A stretch of DNA of 64,000 nt. Source: Merluccius polli. Taxonomy: Eukaryota; Chordata; Actinopteri; Gadiformes; Merlucciidae. Positions 16,601-37,572 of this stretch are shown piece after piece. The stretch lies in NCBI GenBank assembly GCA_030340625.1, contig JAOPHQ010001141.1, positions 1 through 64,000 on the forward strand. The letters run 5' to 3'. The position numbers and the translations under genes are program-made. How positions within the stretch are numbered: the stretch's first letter is position 1; each line of letters opens with the position of its first letter. The notes under the pieces are model-generated. The model saw only the letters and a program-made list of their open reading frames with translations. It searched no databases and was not told the origin of the DNA.

Positions 16601-19335
16601 ATCACATGTACAGGTACTGTTTAGCATTGTGGTTCAAACTAGAGCTTTAATCGGGCCTGAAAAGTTGAGCCCGACAATGCCCAAGCCCGACAGAATTCTG
16701 TCCGAACCCCACACAAAACTGCACCTCAATAGCTTTTTTAAGCCCGACCTGATTACAGTCCAGCACTTTTCTAGAGTTTCCCTCCAAGTGTCAAAGACGA
16801 AAAAACAAATACGTCAGTAACTGCGGTCGTGTCAGGTGCACTGCAGCTTGCGATCAGTTGGTAAAATACCTGTTTTAATTAGATATAGAATAATAACCAT
16901 GGATGTATGAACAAGCTCTTGCTCCAGCTGAAGGATTGAACTCTCCTGCGCATACACGGCGGCACTCGGCTGTCTAGGCGCTCTGGAGGCGCATCGTTGA
17001 AATGTCAATCAATTCAGTGAGATTCTAGTGAGTTGTCATGTTTTGTCTGATAATGAATGAATAACTACAGCCTGAACCCGACGTGAGCCTGTGAAATAAG
17101 AGAAATAAAGACCGACCCGATCTGAACCCGTCGGGTCTCGTTGGGTTCAGGCAGAGATCTCAAGCTCTAGTTCAAACCCAGAATATCTCCTCGGGGATTC
17201 AAACACCCTAACCAATAGACTAGCCTTGATTGCTGTACATTTCCCTGACCCTAACTATACACCAGTGAAGGGTTGACTGACCCTAGCTATACACCAGTGA
17301 AGGGTTGACTGACCCTAACTTTACACCAGTGAAGGGTTGACTGACCCTAACTTTACACCAGTGAAGGGTTGACTGACCCTAACTTTACACCAGTGAAGGG
17401 TTGACTGACCCTAATTATACACCAGTGAAGGGTTGACTGACCCTAATTATACACCAGTGAAGGGTTGACTGACCCTAATTATACACCAGTGAAGGGTTGA
17501 CTGACCCTAATTATACACCAGTGAAGGGTTGACTGACCCTAATTATACACCAGTGAAGGGTTGATTGGGTGACGTGCATTGCCTCGCTTTATCCCCAAGT
17601 ACTACTTAACCTTGACTCTTGCTTTACCTGTCCCACACACTAGTGGTGGCCTTTCCTCCTATCTGCAATGGTGTCATCGGAGGTAAGGCTCTAAAAGGCT
17701 CATTGCTTGCTGCTCATTGCGTGTCCATCTCTGTGATTGGCCCCCTTCCATCGTCCACAACTGGCCATCACCCTCACAGCTCCTGCCCCTCACGCTTACT
17801 GTGACCTGGTCCTTGGTGTTCCTTCATTCAACGTCCCAGCAGATCCTTTTTTTCATTTCATCAAGTTGTTCCATGATTGGTGGCACATTTTTTCCAGTGA
17901 CCTTTTGTCTTTTAGCAGATGCTTTCCAGGTTAGACTGAGAACAAGCTAAGCAATATTGGAGGAGGTGCTCAATAATTGTTGCATGATCACGTCTCTACA
18001 ACAAGTTCTGAGTAGCTAGGGATCAGAAAAAAGGTTGATGGTAATGATGCATTTACTTCGTCAATCCCTCTACATATGTACAGTCCAGCAGTAGACATGT
18101 GGCAGCAGAAGTTGAGCAGTCACAAAATAATTTCTCTCAAATGTCACACCATTGTTCATGACGTCATTGTGTTGGGACTACATTTAGTTTTGCTTTTGGT
18201 ACCAAGTACTTTGTTTTCCACTGCAGATAGTTGCCCCTTAGGGTAGGCAGGATTCTTAGCTGATCATCACAGCGACGACGTGTAAAACTGCTGTGATTTC
18301 AATGCAACACAAAACACACAGGAACAATCGAGGTGTTAACTTTCCTGCCATTATTCACTGACAAACTGTAACCTACACTGAACATTTACTGCTAAACTGT
18401 CGCTATGCATGTAGGCTACTTATAGAACTGGAGTAACATCCAGGTAACTACTATCTCTGCTCCGCTCGTGTTCACCGTCATTCTCTGCTGCTCGCTCTCT
18501 CTTACTCTCTCAACCACACACTAGCTAGGCTTACCCTATTCCCTAAAGGAGCTACGCGATTCTTAACATAACAGAGGATATCGAAGGATGGTGTTTTTGA
18601 TACGTCTGCACATCGTCAATTGACCACGGCAAGGCTTTGCGGGCTGCAGTGTTTTCACGTCACCTTTTAGTCTCGGCTCAGCTTGCTTGGAACCTCGACC
18701 GAGGTGATACCAAAAAAAGTATCAGGTACTATCCACAACTTTGCTAATGAAAAAACAATCCTGTCGAGTCGAGGCGGTGTCATGCGGTGTAAAAGGGGCA
18801 TTCGAATCATAATACAATTGAGATTCTAACAATGGAGCTTCTTCATTCTCGACAGATGAGTCAAAAAGATTGAGTGGTTGTTATGGAAATGCCATGCCTC
18901 TTTTGCTGGGGTGGAGTTTTTGATAAGGCTATGCCATCCACATCCGTTGAACAAGTTTCATAGAGACAATGAGAGCCTGCACCTACTACATCTCCAATTA
19001 TCTCTCTCCCTCGCTATCTATTTCTCTGTATGACGATGGCATGCCATCCCATATCATCATCATGACATCCTCTCACACCTCACTATTCATTAGAAGGCCT
19101 TTTCAAAATGTAGACCCTCCTCCCATTGGTTCTCTGTTCTCTGACAGATGTTGATGGGGCAAGGCTGTCCTGCCAAGATGACAACCTGTGCCGCATATGC
19201 ATGGATGCCGTCATCGACTGCGTGCTGCTGGAGTGTGGTCACATGGTCACGTGCACGAAGTGCGGCAAGAGGATGAGCGAGTGCCCCATCTGCAGGCAGT
19301 ATGTGGTGAGGGCCGTGCACGTCTTCAAGTCCTAA
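4641..19335 (+). CDS. rnf34: E3 ubiquitin-protein ligase RNF34 (7 coding exons)
   Basis: Coding exons are 4641–4646, 5382–5600, 6583–7020, 15047–15109, 15339–15540, 16209–16238 and 19148–19335. All introns are GT–AG and phases close to give 381 aa (human about 372). The start is a two-codon exon (Met-Lys) joined to AGASSMWASCCGLLNEVMG, matching the vertebrate RNF34 N-terminus rather than its paralogue RFFL. A FYVE-like zinc finger spans residues 62–102 (C62, C65, C78, C81 and later cysteines). A SAP-like helix pair lies near 115–148, then an Asp-rich run, a second SAP-like segment in exon 5, and a C-terminal RING at 334–370 (C334, C337, C349, H351, C355, C358, C365, C368). The family ubiquitinates caspase-8/-10 and p53-pathway proteins; that role is established for mammals and inferred here. 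The small exons 4 and 6 may be optional. Introns 3 and 6 are swollen by transposons. Confidence 0.95.
4721..4742. other. 22 bp perfect palindrome in rnf34 intron 1
   Basis: The half-site TGTTAGCTAGC is followed at once by its exact reverse complement. It lies 75 bp inside intron 1, near the promoter. It could be a dimer binding site or transposon debris, since GCTAGC-rich words are frequent in fish repeats. Confidence 0.6.
7127..7562. mobile_element. Non-autonomous TIR element, copy 1
   Basis: The right end reads CTCTCAAATCTTACCTACAG followed by CAGCTTTAA. The left end TTAAAGGCACAATGAGTAGA is a diverged inverse. The same right end and internal words (TGCAACACTTCTCAATG, GGGAGGGAGCAGA) recur at 29815–29940 and, inverted, at 54841–55142, so this is a dispersed family. 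No coding capacity. Confidence 0.65.
8320..8890. mobile_element. Short TIR element (TTAAAGGTCTCAT ends)
   Basis: The ends are TTAAAGGTCTCAT at 8320 and its exact inverse ATGAGACCTTTAA ending at 8890. The inside is GC-rich, has a run of about 16 C near 8740, and has no long open frame. TTAA at both termini could be a target duplication. Confidence 0.65.
8891..9090. repeat. Tandem repeat, about 52 bp unit, 4 copies
   Basis: The word TTCACCTGGACCCC recurs near 8893, 8952, 9003 and 9057, each followed by GCTTAGCATCCTTCCTCT or a close variant. Confidence 0.85.
9091..9352 (+). repeat. Dispersed fish repeat tail
   Basis: It ends in TAAGTCGCTTTGGACAAAAG followed by TGTCTGCTAAATGTAAATG. This tail is very common in teleost genomes at the 3' ends of retroposed repeats. 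The family name is not certain from sequence alone. Confidence 0.5.
9976..10140. repeat. Tandem repeat, 36–38 bp unit, about 5 copies
   Basis: The unit starts ACGATTGCTAAATAATAATC and repeats at 9976, 10014, 10052 and 10088. A degenerate last copy lies near 10120. Confidence 0.9.
10540..10745. repeat. Interspersed repeat fragment
   Basis: The stretch around GTTCCAGAGAGAGGGTGCGG and CCAGAGCTTGGTCCTGGG resembles a repeat seen widely in fish genomes. Overlapping short reading frames on both strands give no recognisable protein. Confidence 0.35.
11875..12222. mobile_element. Short TIR element in rnf34 intron 3
   Basis: The left end AGGGGTGTTATGATTCG is matched in inverse at the right by GAATCGTGACACCCCT. 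About 348 bp, no open frame of note. hAT affiliation is inferred from the AGGGGTG terminus. No clear target duplication. Confidence 0.6.
12526..13083 (+). CDS. THAP-domain protein, left copy
   Basis: From the Met of MRDGYKLQ this frame gives 185 aa; in-frame Mets also lie upstream, at 12469 for example. I chose this start because a 1 bp indel shifts the frame upstream of it in the other arm. The THAP (C2CH) signature is complete: CVPLC, a central Trp (QWLHKI), CSRH, and the C-terminal AIPTLF block equivalent to AVPTIF. THAP domains are zinc-dependent DNA-binding modules found in THAP proteins and P-element transposases. After about 90 residues the chain becomes Pro/Glu-rich and ends in low-complexity sequence from the CTAT repeats. 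No transposase catalytic region follows. Expression is unknown, since it lies on the sense strand of an rnf34 intron. Confidence 0.6.
   Translation: MRDGYKLQKVVGGSNEHCCVPLCTGSSRYNTELSFHRFPKHTGHRTQWLHKIRRTGFTITPHTKVCSRHFTKDQIRTTAKGRRFLTANAIPTLFEWNAYSNKTRAAVWERRTRPTSSPEPGPAETEEEIVDMVPMPIDHDYVVYGFMIYDLWSISMIYGLYTFLMYIDHRPIYIWSIYISNVYRP
13500..14000 (-). CDS. THAP-domain protein, right (inverted) copy
   Basis: The reverse-strand counterpart gives 166 aa from the MRDGYKLQ Met. The THAP domain is unchanged (CVPLC, QWLHKI, CSRH, AIPTLF). The arm's base differences do not break the frame. The C-terminus differs because the CTAT-type repeats have different lengths. Both copies being open argues for recent duplication, gene conversion between arms, or selection. 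Confidence 0.6.
   Translation of the reverse strand: MRDGYKLQKVVGGSNEHCCVPLCTGSSRYNTELSFHRFPKHTGHRTQWLHKIRRTGFTITPHTKVCSRHFTKDQIRTTAKGRRFLTANAIPTLFEWNAYSNKTRAAVWERRTRPTSSPEPGPAETEEEIVDMVPMPIDHDYVVYGFMIYGLSMIYDLWSIYISNEM
15696..16034. mobile_element. hAT-type MITE with perfect 8 bp target duplication
   Basis: A 339 bp element has long inverted ends: GGTAACACTTTATTTGAATG at the left, its inverse at the right, and pairing that extends well over 80 bp. It is flanked on both sides by CACTATTT (15688–15695 and 16035–16042). It lies in rnf34 intron 5. No coding capacity; its transcript would fold into a long hairpin. Confidence 0.92.
16639..17170. mobile_element. TIR element rich in CCCGAC words
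   Basis: The ends CTAGAGCTT and AAGCTCTAG are inverse to each other. TTCAAA directly flanks both sides (16633–16638 and 17171–17176). Near the ends are repeated CCCGAC and GAACCCG words. A related fragment sits at about 20870–20990 inside another transposon. Confidence 0.75.
17249..17565. repeat. Minisatellite, 32 bp unit, 10 copies
   Basis: The unit CCCTAAYTWTACACCAGTGA continues AGGGTTGACTGA. Copies differ mainly at CTAACTA/CTAACTT/CTAATTA, forming homogeneous blocks that indicate stepwise expansion. It lies in rnf34 intron 6. Confidence 0.95.
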
Positions 19336-19865
19336 CCTTCCACCTCACACAACCGGGCTCTACTTCACTTCACTTTGCAGGTACAGGCGAGGCCGGTGGC
19401 GACGCAGGCCTTACAGCTCGTAGTCCTAGAAAGATTTTACATTGATTTCATATGTGTGAGTGTTCAATGAGTCTGTTGTCCCTGTAGAAAGAAAAAAAAG
19501 TTCTGTCAATATTTGCGGCTATAACAATTATGGTAATCAATATAATGGAAAATTGTTGGTTGAAATTAATGCAATTTAATGGATGTGATGTTGTGGTGTT
19601 GGTTTAAGAATTAGGATTTTTTAAAGGAACCACAGAGGGCCAAAGTTATGTAGAGTTTACTCATTTATGAGTTCACACACCCTATTGATAATGTGCTGGC
19701 TCCTAAATGTGTTCTTTAATTTTATTTTTATGACTTGACTTTTTCTTAACTTGAAAATGAAGACTGTGTGGTTCTCAGCCATGAGCAGCTCACCATTTGA
19801 ACGCTGCTTTTCACTATGCGTCTGAACCATGGCTAGCAGATCACTCCTTTACTTAATCCTGCTGC

Positions 19866-20000
19866 AACCGAGGCATATCTTAGTGTGAATTAAATGGGAA
19901 GTCCTGCTCAACCGAGGCATATCTTAGTGTGAATTAAATGGGAAGTCCTGCTCAACCGAGGCATATCTTAGTGTGAATTAAAGGTGAAATCCTGCTCAAC
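19866..20000. repeat. Tandem repeat, 44 bp unit, 3 copies
   Basis: The word AACCGAGGCATATCTTAGTG recurs at 19866, 19910 and 19954, each followed by TGAATTAAA. Confidence 0.9.
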
Positions 20001-20608
20001 TGCACCGTAGGCTACTAACAAAAAAATGGTTTAATGAAACAAGGTGCCAAAAAACCCAACAAAAAACATCCCATTATTCTCACCCGTTTCTGTAATCCCA
20101 TTGTATTTCTGGGCAGTGTTGTGTGCTAGTCCTTCTGATTTGTACACCCTGAACCGGTGCATCAATGCTTTGGATGTCGATGGACCGATGGGCAGTCCGC
20201 CTAGCCTTTGGTGTTTTCAGAAAAGCCAGTTATTTACATTAATAATACATTGGTAATGCAAATAATTGATATTAACCATATCTTGTGTTAGTTTTTTTTT
20301 AAAGGTACTACAGACGTTTTGAAATGTTTGCATTCTAGTGACCAATATTTCTTGGTCTAGGTGGGAACAAACTGTTTGTTGCAGCAGTAAAACAGATTGT
20401 TTACTAATTAATTGTCTGTAAAAAAAAATATAGCAATAGCAGTGGCTAAAGGTTTTAGCACAAGGAATCGATGGAGTACAAAGAGGATCTCTGGTGTTTT
20501 ACTGGCTTTCTTGGTATTCTGGGTAAAGTAAAGGGGTTCTAATTGGAGTAACAATTGTCATACCTAATGCATAATGATAAACAAATGAATCAAGGCAAAA
20601 ATCCAGCA

Positions 20609-21632
20609 GGGGGGTATTGCACAAAACTAGGATAAAGAAATCCAGGCTAATTGAGAAAGCGCGGCTTGAACTAGTCTGCTCGGCGCATTCCTGGCTTAAT
20701 CGGTTGCACGTTTGCCAAGCCAGGATAAAAAATTCAGATGAAGATAGCTGGGATAAGCGGCATGCTTGAATAGACCTCGCGATCGCTCACAGAATCACCG
20801 ATCGGAACATGGATACAAGTCACGTTTCATACGTCACGGCCGCTGAACAGCTCCTTATTGGATACCTGACCCAAGCCCGACGGCACCCGACGGTACCCGA
20901 CAGGACCCGAGGGGACCCGACGGGCCGGGTTGGGTTCGGACAGATATTTAGAAATGATGTTCGGGTCGGGCTCGGTCACGTCTGCGCGATTAGAAATTAG
21001 AAATTTAAAACGTCTTATTATGCATGGCAGCCAATGGGCTGTTTCACACGTTGCAAAGGTTCGATTGTGTGATTAAAATGCATTTTATAAATATGACATA
21101 AGCATGTTGCGCTCATCTGTTTGTTGACATTTCCAAATGCGCTGCAGTTGCGTAATAAAGGCGGACTTTGATAAACACAAACGTAAATGTGTCATAGTAT
21201 GAAAAAATATAGACTTTAACTGTGTTGGCCTGAGTAATAACACTTGAATCAATATAAAAAGACTGTTGCAATTGCAAACAGCCAACAGATTTAAATGAAA
21301 TGAGAAATATATATATATGTAATATTTTAATTCAGGATAATTAAAATGATGCAACATACTTAGAAAGACCATGCACATGCTGTAAAACACATTAATTCCT
21401 CACAGGATTGACGGTGTAAATACAGGTGAATCACTAGGATTAAGCTTAGCCTGGCTGTTAGCCTGGTCTGGAGCAGGCTAGCTGCGGAGAATAAATCACC
21501 ATGGTAACTTAGCCGGGATAAGTGTGAGCTGCTTTCATGCAACCGACTTGAGGCTAAATTTAGCCAGGATAACCTAAATCCGTAAACATATCCCGGCTTA
21601 ATCCCTTATCCTAGTTTTGTGCAATACCCCCC
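20609..21632. mobile_element. 1.0 kb DNA transposon with a nested fragment
   Basis: The ends are GGGGGGTATTGCACAAAACT followed by AGGATAA, mirrored at the right by TTATCCTAG and TTTTGTGCAATACCCCCC. Near both ends are AGCCAGGATAA-type words repeated in inverse. A CCCGAC-rich piece related to 16639–17170 is inserted at about 20870–20990. No intact transposase frame. Confidence 0.8.
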
Positions 21633-23238
21633 AGGTAGCGCCTTTCAGTTAAAACAAATAATTATCTCTTTGTCAATGTGGGATGTTTCTGATAAGGAAA
21701 TTGGATAAGGATGCATCATTTATTTGCTTGATTTAGTATTTTGTGATCTCTGCATAACAATCAAAGCGCTGAATGTTATGTAAGTGTTCGTAAGCCCAGA
21801 TAGATGGCCCCCATCTCCAGTTCATTCCCATCAGCAGTCACATTACCTGGATCGTCATATTACATGTATAGTCAGTGTTGCATACACATTACATAGAACA
21901 TATCTTGACAGCAATATGGCGACTCCTTATTGCCAGTAGAGGTGCTAAATCACCCTTTCATTTAATCTAAAGATAACTGTCAATGTGATTTTTCACAATG
22001 GTTTTCTGTTCTTGTATCTTATATGTTGTGAAGAGACTAATTGTTAACATTGTTTTTCTGTTCATTTATTCCACATTGTAAAAAATATAAATTTACATAT
22101 ATAAATATATAGCTTCGAGTTTACTGGCAGCTGTGGTATTAACTATATATGAAGAAAGTGACTTGCAGTACAGTTGCATTATACAAATCCATATCACTGA
22201 GATGTACAGATATATATTTTTTCTATTTGATTTTGTGTGTGTGAGAGTGTGAGAGATCAGGTAAATGCAACAGAAATGTGTTTTCTTGTCCAGTGACTTG
22301 AAGTGTATTGCATCTGCATGAGTGAGTCTCGCTCATTGTTCCCTACGCCTGGGAGAACCGGCAAGACATGACATCGTTCGATATGTCACGTGTGGCAAAG
22401 GATTTTAATTATTTACCCGCCCCCCCCCCACACACACACACCTCCCCAGGTGATTATTGGTGTGTTTCCTTCTCCTCATAGAAAATGCTCTGCAATCTTG
22501 CCATTCAAGATCCATGTTGCAGCTAGAAGATGTCTTATGCAGTCAGTGATGGTAGCTGAGCAGGTTGCACTTGTTTTCCTTCAGAGACTACTTGTGTACA
22601 AGGTTTGGTATTTGTATTTGGGAATGTTAAAACTTTTTATTTTGGTAATTAAAGATTTTAATTAAAGCTGTTTTACATTGCATCTCATTTTTAGTTAAGG
22701 GGGGGGTGTACCAACATGAAGTACTCAACAGTGGTACAAGTGACATGTTTTAATGGCAGTTCAGCACAGGGATGTTTTGGATTTACAAATATAAACAATG
22801 TAAGCACATTCATGGTAATCTGAGCTGTTTAAGCGCAAAACAAATCCCCAAAAAGGGCCAAAGTATATACAAAACTATTAGAAAAAGCAAACAGGTGATT
22901 TGCAAACTTTTGTAGCACTTAGTGCTTTTAAATTAGTTTTTACCTATATGGAGTATCAGATGGATGTGGTTTCACTGAAACAAGTTAATTTGGATGACAG
23001 GAGTGTTTCTCAATTAAGGCCTAACTGAGTTTCAAAGTACAGATTCACAGTACCTTCAACAGTACTCAATAAAAGACGCCACACATCTGGTATCTAAATA
23101 CAGGCTCAAACTAAAATACACAGAAGTATTTGCAAATATGTTACCACATTTTGTGTGAAACATGTATAAGATGACACTTAACAAAAGAATAAATACAGAA
23201 TAAAAATCAATAAGTTAATATTGAGATACAGGCAGGCA

Positions 23239-23381
<143 letters not shown>

Positions 23382-23958
23382 TTCTTTAATTATATTTATG
23401 GAAATACATTCTGGATATTCAATACAGATTTATGATAAATTATTAAAATATCCATTACTGTACATGTGTTTTGCCTGTACTGACATTAATAATTTCAGAA
23501 ACACAAATTGGCACATAAGAGACATAGTTGTTTTCAAGGCTAAAAAATAAAGGGACATTATTTAGCTCAAATACATGCTTGGTGAGGAAAAGAAAAGAGA
23601 GTCAGAAAGACAAAGTAAACTCATAAGACAACACTTGTATAAAAATACTTTCCAAAAATGTAAAGAACCAAAAACAGCACAGCCCGACAGTCAGTTACAA
23701 GCAAAAAAAGGGGTACACTCCAAACACAAATACATGCATCTTCCTCTTCTCCTCCCCCAAACCTTTGTTTGTCCAGTGAAGGAGTCTGTTAAAGATTGCA
23801 GCTTCCAGAAATGAATGTGCTGGAGGAGTTATATCGCTGTCACATTTGAACTAAATGATATGCCGCAGTAGCAGATAAAAATAAAATAATCCCAAACTTG
23901 TGTTCTTTCACTTAGTGCAAATATTAGTGTCCGTAGCCACGTAGGCTGTCTGGGGAAA

Positions 23959-33669
<9,711 letters not shown>

Positions 33670-33737
33670 GGCTGCTCTTTCTCATCGTTTGCCCACAGAA
33701 GAGAAAACTAACATGGCTGAACCCTCCGACTCGCTGC

Positions 33738-33781
<44 letters not shown>

Positions 33782-33990
33782 CGGCGCCGTCCCCCTCTCC
33801 CTCCCTCCCTCCCTCCCTCCGCGGCGCACACAGGAACCAGCAGCTGCAACGCAACACGCAACACAAAGCAGTACAAGCCTGTGGTAAAACGTGATGAATA
33901 AGCGGCGAGGAGGTCAGGAGAGCGGATTGGCCCACGGAGAGGCAGATGGCATGCGGCTGTAAGGTGGCTCACAATGGGGGCCACAACCCC
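33670..33990 (-). promoter_or_regulatory. kdm2b short-form promoter / 5' UTR
   Basis: Immediately upstream of the exon 1 Met lies a pyrimidine tract on the plus strand ((CT)n at about 33740–33780, then (CCCT)n to about 33820), GA-rich on the coding strand, plus a GCGGCGC cluster and several CGs. GA-rich CpG promoters are common for such genes. The exact start site is not visible. A run of 12 G lies at about 34040. Confidence 0.4.
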
Positions 33991-34809
33991 AGACAGCGAC
34001 TAGAAAGTAGCCTCCGTCTATCAGCACGGGTGGAGAAGGGGGGGGGGGGGTCAGGAGAAGTCAGTGACACGGACGGATGTGTCTGCATAGGTATTTGACA
34101 GTGTTTATGAGGAAGTCAGATAGCCCATATTAATTTCACGTGCTTAAGGTTAGCATGGTAACAGTGCTGCTGATCCGAGTCTCGCTGCTCTGGGATCGAT
34201 TGCTCACTTCTAGGTGAAGACCAGATCCTGTCGTTATTGGTCATCAATCTTACTGGCATATATGAGTAATACACACATCATATGAGGAGTTCGCACAGTG
34301 TATTTGCATGTTGCTTTTTGATTGTTAATTTGTTAATAAAATATGAAAGCATATTTGACATATTGATCATTGATATGGACATGATGATGGCGCAATTTAG
34401 ACTATGAAAGTTTCTTGCTGTTATTATTCTATATATATTCTATATAGTTTGGCATCAGCGCCAAACGATATATTGTATTGCTCTAGTATTATGTCCTCCA
34501 GTGTGTGAATAGTGTAATGATAATAATACACGATCCACACACTGTCTAGTAGGCCTATACATTTCACAAAACACAACTTTCTAGTGGACTAGGCCTAGTA
34601 TGTGTGTGTTGTTGTTGTTGTCGTCACATTTCACGTTTTAATGTACACATAATATATTTTTAAAGTATCTTCAGGCCAATTTTACGAAAAATTGTGGCTT
34701 TGCCTGTAGAAAGAGAAACTGAGGAGATTCTTGACTAACAAGAAGAACAAGAACAAGAAGCTGGTCGAACTGGTTTCCGAATGTTTCTGCAATGTCAGTT
34801 ACAATATAC

Positions 34810-35075
<266 letters not shown>

Positions 35076-35786
35076 ACATTATTGGCTCTATATAATCAAC
35101 CCCTCCCTTTAACGTATCCTCCACAGTGCACACCAGCATGGTCCCATGCTCAGCAGCACTAGGTACATGAACACATGTCGTTGGGCTCGTCTTGTATGTG
35201 CAATTCTGGTGCTGTGGGAAATAAAAAACAATTACATGTTGTATTGTTTGTGTTGTCTTCATACATGTTATGGAATGTGGACTGGGTTACACTGTATAGC
35301 CTACTCTTATCTCATCCTATCTCATTGTATCTAAGCTCATCGCCTCTTATTTCAGCTCAGTCTGTGATCTAACGACATGTGAAAAGTTAACCGAAGCTAC
35401 GCTTTACTAAAGCCAGAGGCCAATCAGGCACATATGCCTCGAAAGGGTTGTTGACACTTGGTCAGATATATTCATTTTTATAAAGTTATTCTTCATATAG
35501 CGGTTATGTTTCGCTTCAACACGAGGTGGCAGAGTGCTCATAGGCCCACAGTACTGAGTACGCCACGGTAAACCAGATGAATTGTGGGTATCTCCTGCTT
35601 CCTGGATATGTTTTGGCAGTCAGCTGTTGCAGGGAACTTTTGATATACATCTTTATTTTAAAAATAACTTTTATAATTGCATGCAGCTTATATCTAACGA
35701 GTGCACCAAATATTCAATAGGGGACTGTACTGGAAAGTAGAAGATCAAAACAGCAAAACAAAAAACTTTGCTAAACATCTTGCGGA

Positions 35787-37572
35787 ATGAGTTTGAACGA
35801 GCACTCCTTGCAGGCGCTGTCATGGAGAAAACTTTATCTGAGTCGAGCCAAACTAAAAGCTACTAGTCGAACCTCGGCTCTTTTATCGGGTTTCGCAATG
35901 GTAAGTAGGTTATGCACATATATCGTAGTACGTCGACACGTGTCTGCGTTCATCATGTTTTGTTTAATGATTTCAATACAACTGAATATCGACTTGTAAC
36001 GCCCATGGTCGCAAGCATGGCAATACCGATGACGTCCGACAGTATTAGAACTGGCGACATGAGGATCAATCAGAGACATGACCGAGCTACCCGGTGTAGA
36101 CGGACCGAAACATTCGTACTCAACGTGATTTTTGATATTACTATTGTTAGTATTTAGAGGACTGGGCAAAGATGGTGTCACCCTCTAGACATGGGGAAGC
36201 AATCACAAAAGGGAACTGGCAAATAAAAAAAGGGGAACATTTCTTGTGTCGTTAAATCAGACTTTAGTCATTCATAACGGCATAACAGGACAAACATTTG
36301 CACGTTGTAGTCAGTGGTGGAAAAACCACTCGGATCTTTTACTTAAGTAAAAGTATTAATACCACACTGTAGAAATAATCTTTTACAAGTAAAAGTCCTG
36401 CATTGGAATTGTGACTTAAGTAAAAGTACAAAAGTATTAGCATCCAAATATACTTAAAGTACCAAAAGTCAAAGTACTCATTATGCAAAATGAGCCATTT
36501 CAGAATAATATATATTATGTGTTTGGATTATTGATGCATTAAAATGTTCATCGCTTTAATGTTGCAGCTTGTAAAGGTGGAGCTCATTTTAATTTATTAT
36601 ATTACATTACTGCTGTGTAGCTTGTGAAATTCCTCCTAAATAAACCCTTATTAATATAATGTACTTATTGATTATATTTTGTATTTTTAATCTGAATCTG
36701 CAAGGTAACTAGTAACCAAAGCTGTCAGATAAATGTAGTGGAGTAAAAAGTACAATATTTGCCTCCGAGTTGTAGAAGTGTAAGGTAGCAGAAAATTAAA
36801 TACTCAAGTAAAGTACAAGTACCTCAAATTTAAAACTTAAGTACAGTACATGAGTAAATATACTTGCTGTTATGATACTATGTACTCCACCACTGGTTGT
36901 AGTCCAGATCGTTTGGATTTATGTAAGTACTTGAGAGTGAAAGTTAGTATAGTATCACAGCTCACTGTCATTGCCTACTTAACAATTCTGTGTTTTTTTT
37001 TTTTGTTCTCTCAGGTTGCCATGGTGGAGGTCCAGCTGGAACCAACCCACGAGTACCCTCCAGGGCTGCTCATCGCCTTCAGCGCCTGCACCACAATCCT
37101 GGTGGCTGTGCACCTCTTTGCGCTCATGATCAGCACCTGCATCCTCCCGAACCTCGAGGCCGTCAGCAACGTCCACAATTTGAACTCCGTCAACGAATCA
37201 CCACATGAGCGCATGCACCGCCACATCGAGCTGGCCTGGGCCTTCTCCACAGTCATTGGCACCCTGCTGTTCCTGACGGAGGTGGTGCTCCTGTGCTGGG
37301 TCAAGTTCCTGCCACTGAGGCGCCCCGAGGACAAGAACAATGGCCAGATCAGCCCCGGCGAAGCGGCCGCCATCGCCTCCACGTGCATCATGGTCCCCTT
37401 TGGCATCGTGTTCATCATGTTCGCTGTTCACTTCTACCGTACGCTGGTCAGCCACAAGACGGACCGGCAGATCCGGGAGCTGGAGCGTGTGATCCAGCTC
37501 CAGAACCAGTTGGACCACGGGGGCGATAGGGGCGATGACCTCCAAGGATCCGTTCACTTCCCCATGGCTTAG
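35787..37572 (+). CDS. orai1: Calcium release-activated calcium channel protein 1 (2 exons)
   Basis: Exons 35787–35900 and 37015–37572 join in phase 0 to 223 aa. Orai proteins form the hexameric pore of the store-operated channel in the plasma membrane and are gated by STIM1. Visible hallmarks: the TM1 extended helix [20 protein letters not shown] with the selectivity-filter Glu at residue 43 (human E106) and the Arg equivalent to human R91 at residue 28; four membrane segments; and an intact C-terminal amphipathic stretch (ELERVIQLQNQL) for STIM coupling. The start MSLNEHS corresponds to the internal Met64 start of human ORAI1 (beta form). An in-frame TAA at 35772–35774 shows that the long Pro/Arg-rich N-terminus is absent from this exon. 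Intron 1 carries a MITE at 36312. Gene order supports orai1 rather than orai2 or orai3. Confidence 0.96.
36312..36895. mobile_element. hAT-type MITE in orai1 intron 1
   Basis: The ends CAGTGGTGGAAAA and CTCCACCACTG are inverse, and the inside is full of ACTTAAGTAAAAGTA-type words typical of a common fish MITE. GTTGTAGT flanks both sides exactly (36304–36311 and 36896–36903). Non-coding. Confidence 0.92.

Larger units (their letters stand above)
19336..22690. other. rnf34 3' UTR and convergent intergenic region
   Basis: After the rnf34 stop no further gene is seen until the kdm2b stop at 23959 on the other strand, so the two genes converge. The stretch holds a tandem repeat (19866–20000), a TIR element (20609–21632) and AT-rich text. 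No single polyadenylation signal can be assigned; AATTAAA words near 22640–22670 are candidates. Confidence 0.5.

Noticed and set aside
36850..37014. 5' extension of the orai1 exon 2 frame
   Set aside because: It runs through MITE and intron sequence and a polypyrimidine tract with a strong acceptor at 37014; the conserved protein begins in exon 1.
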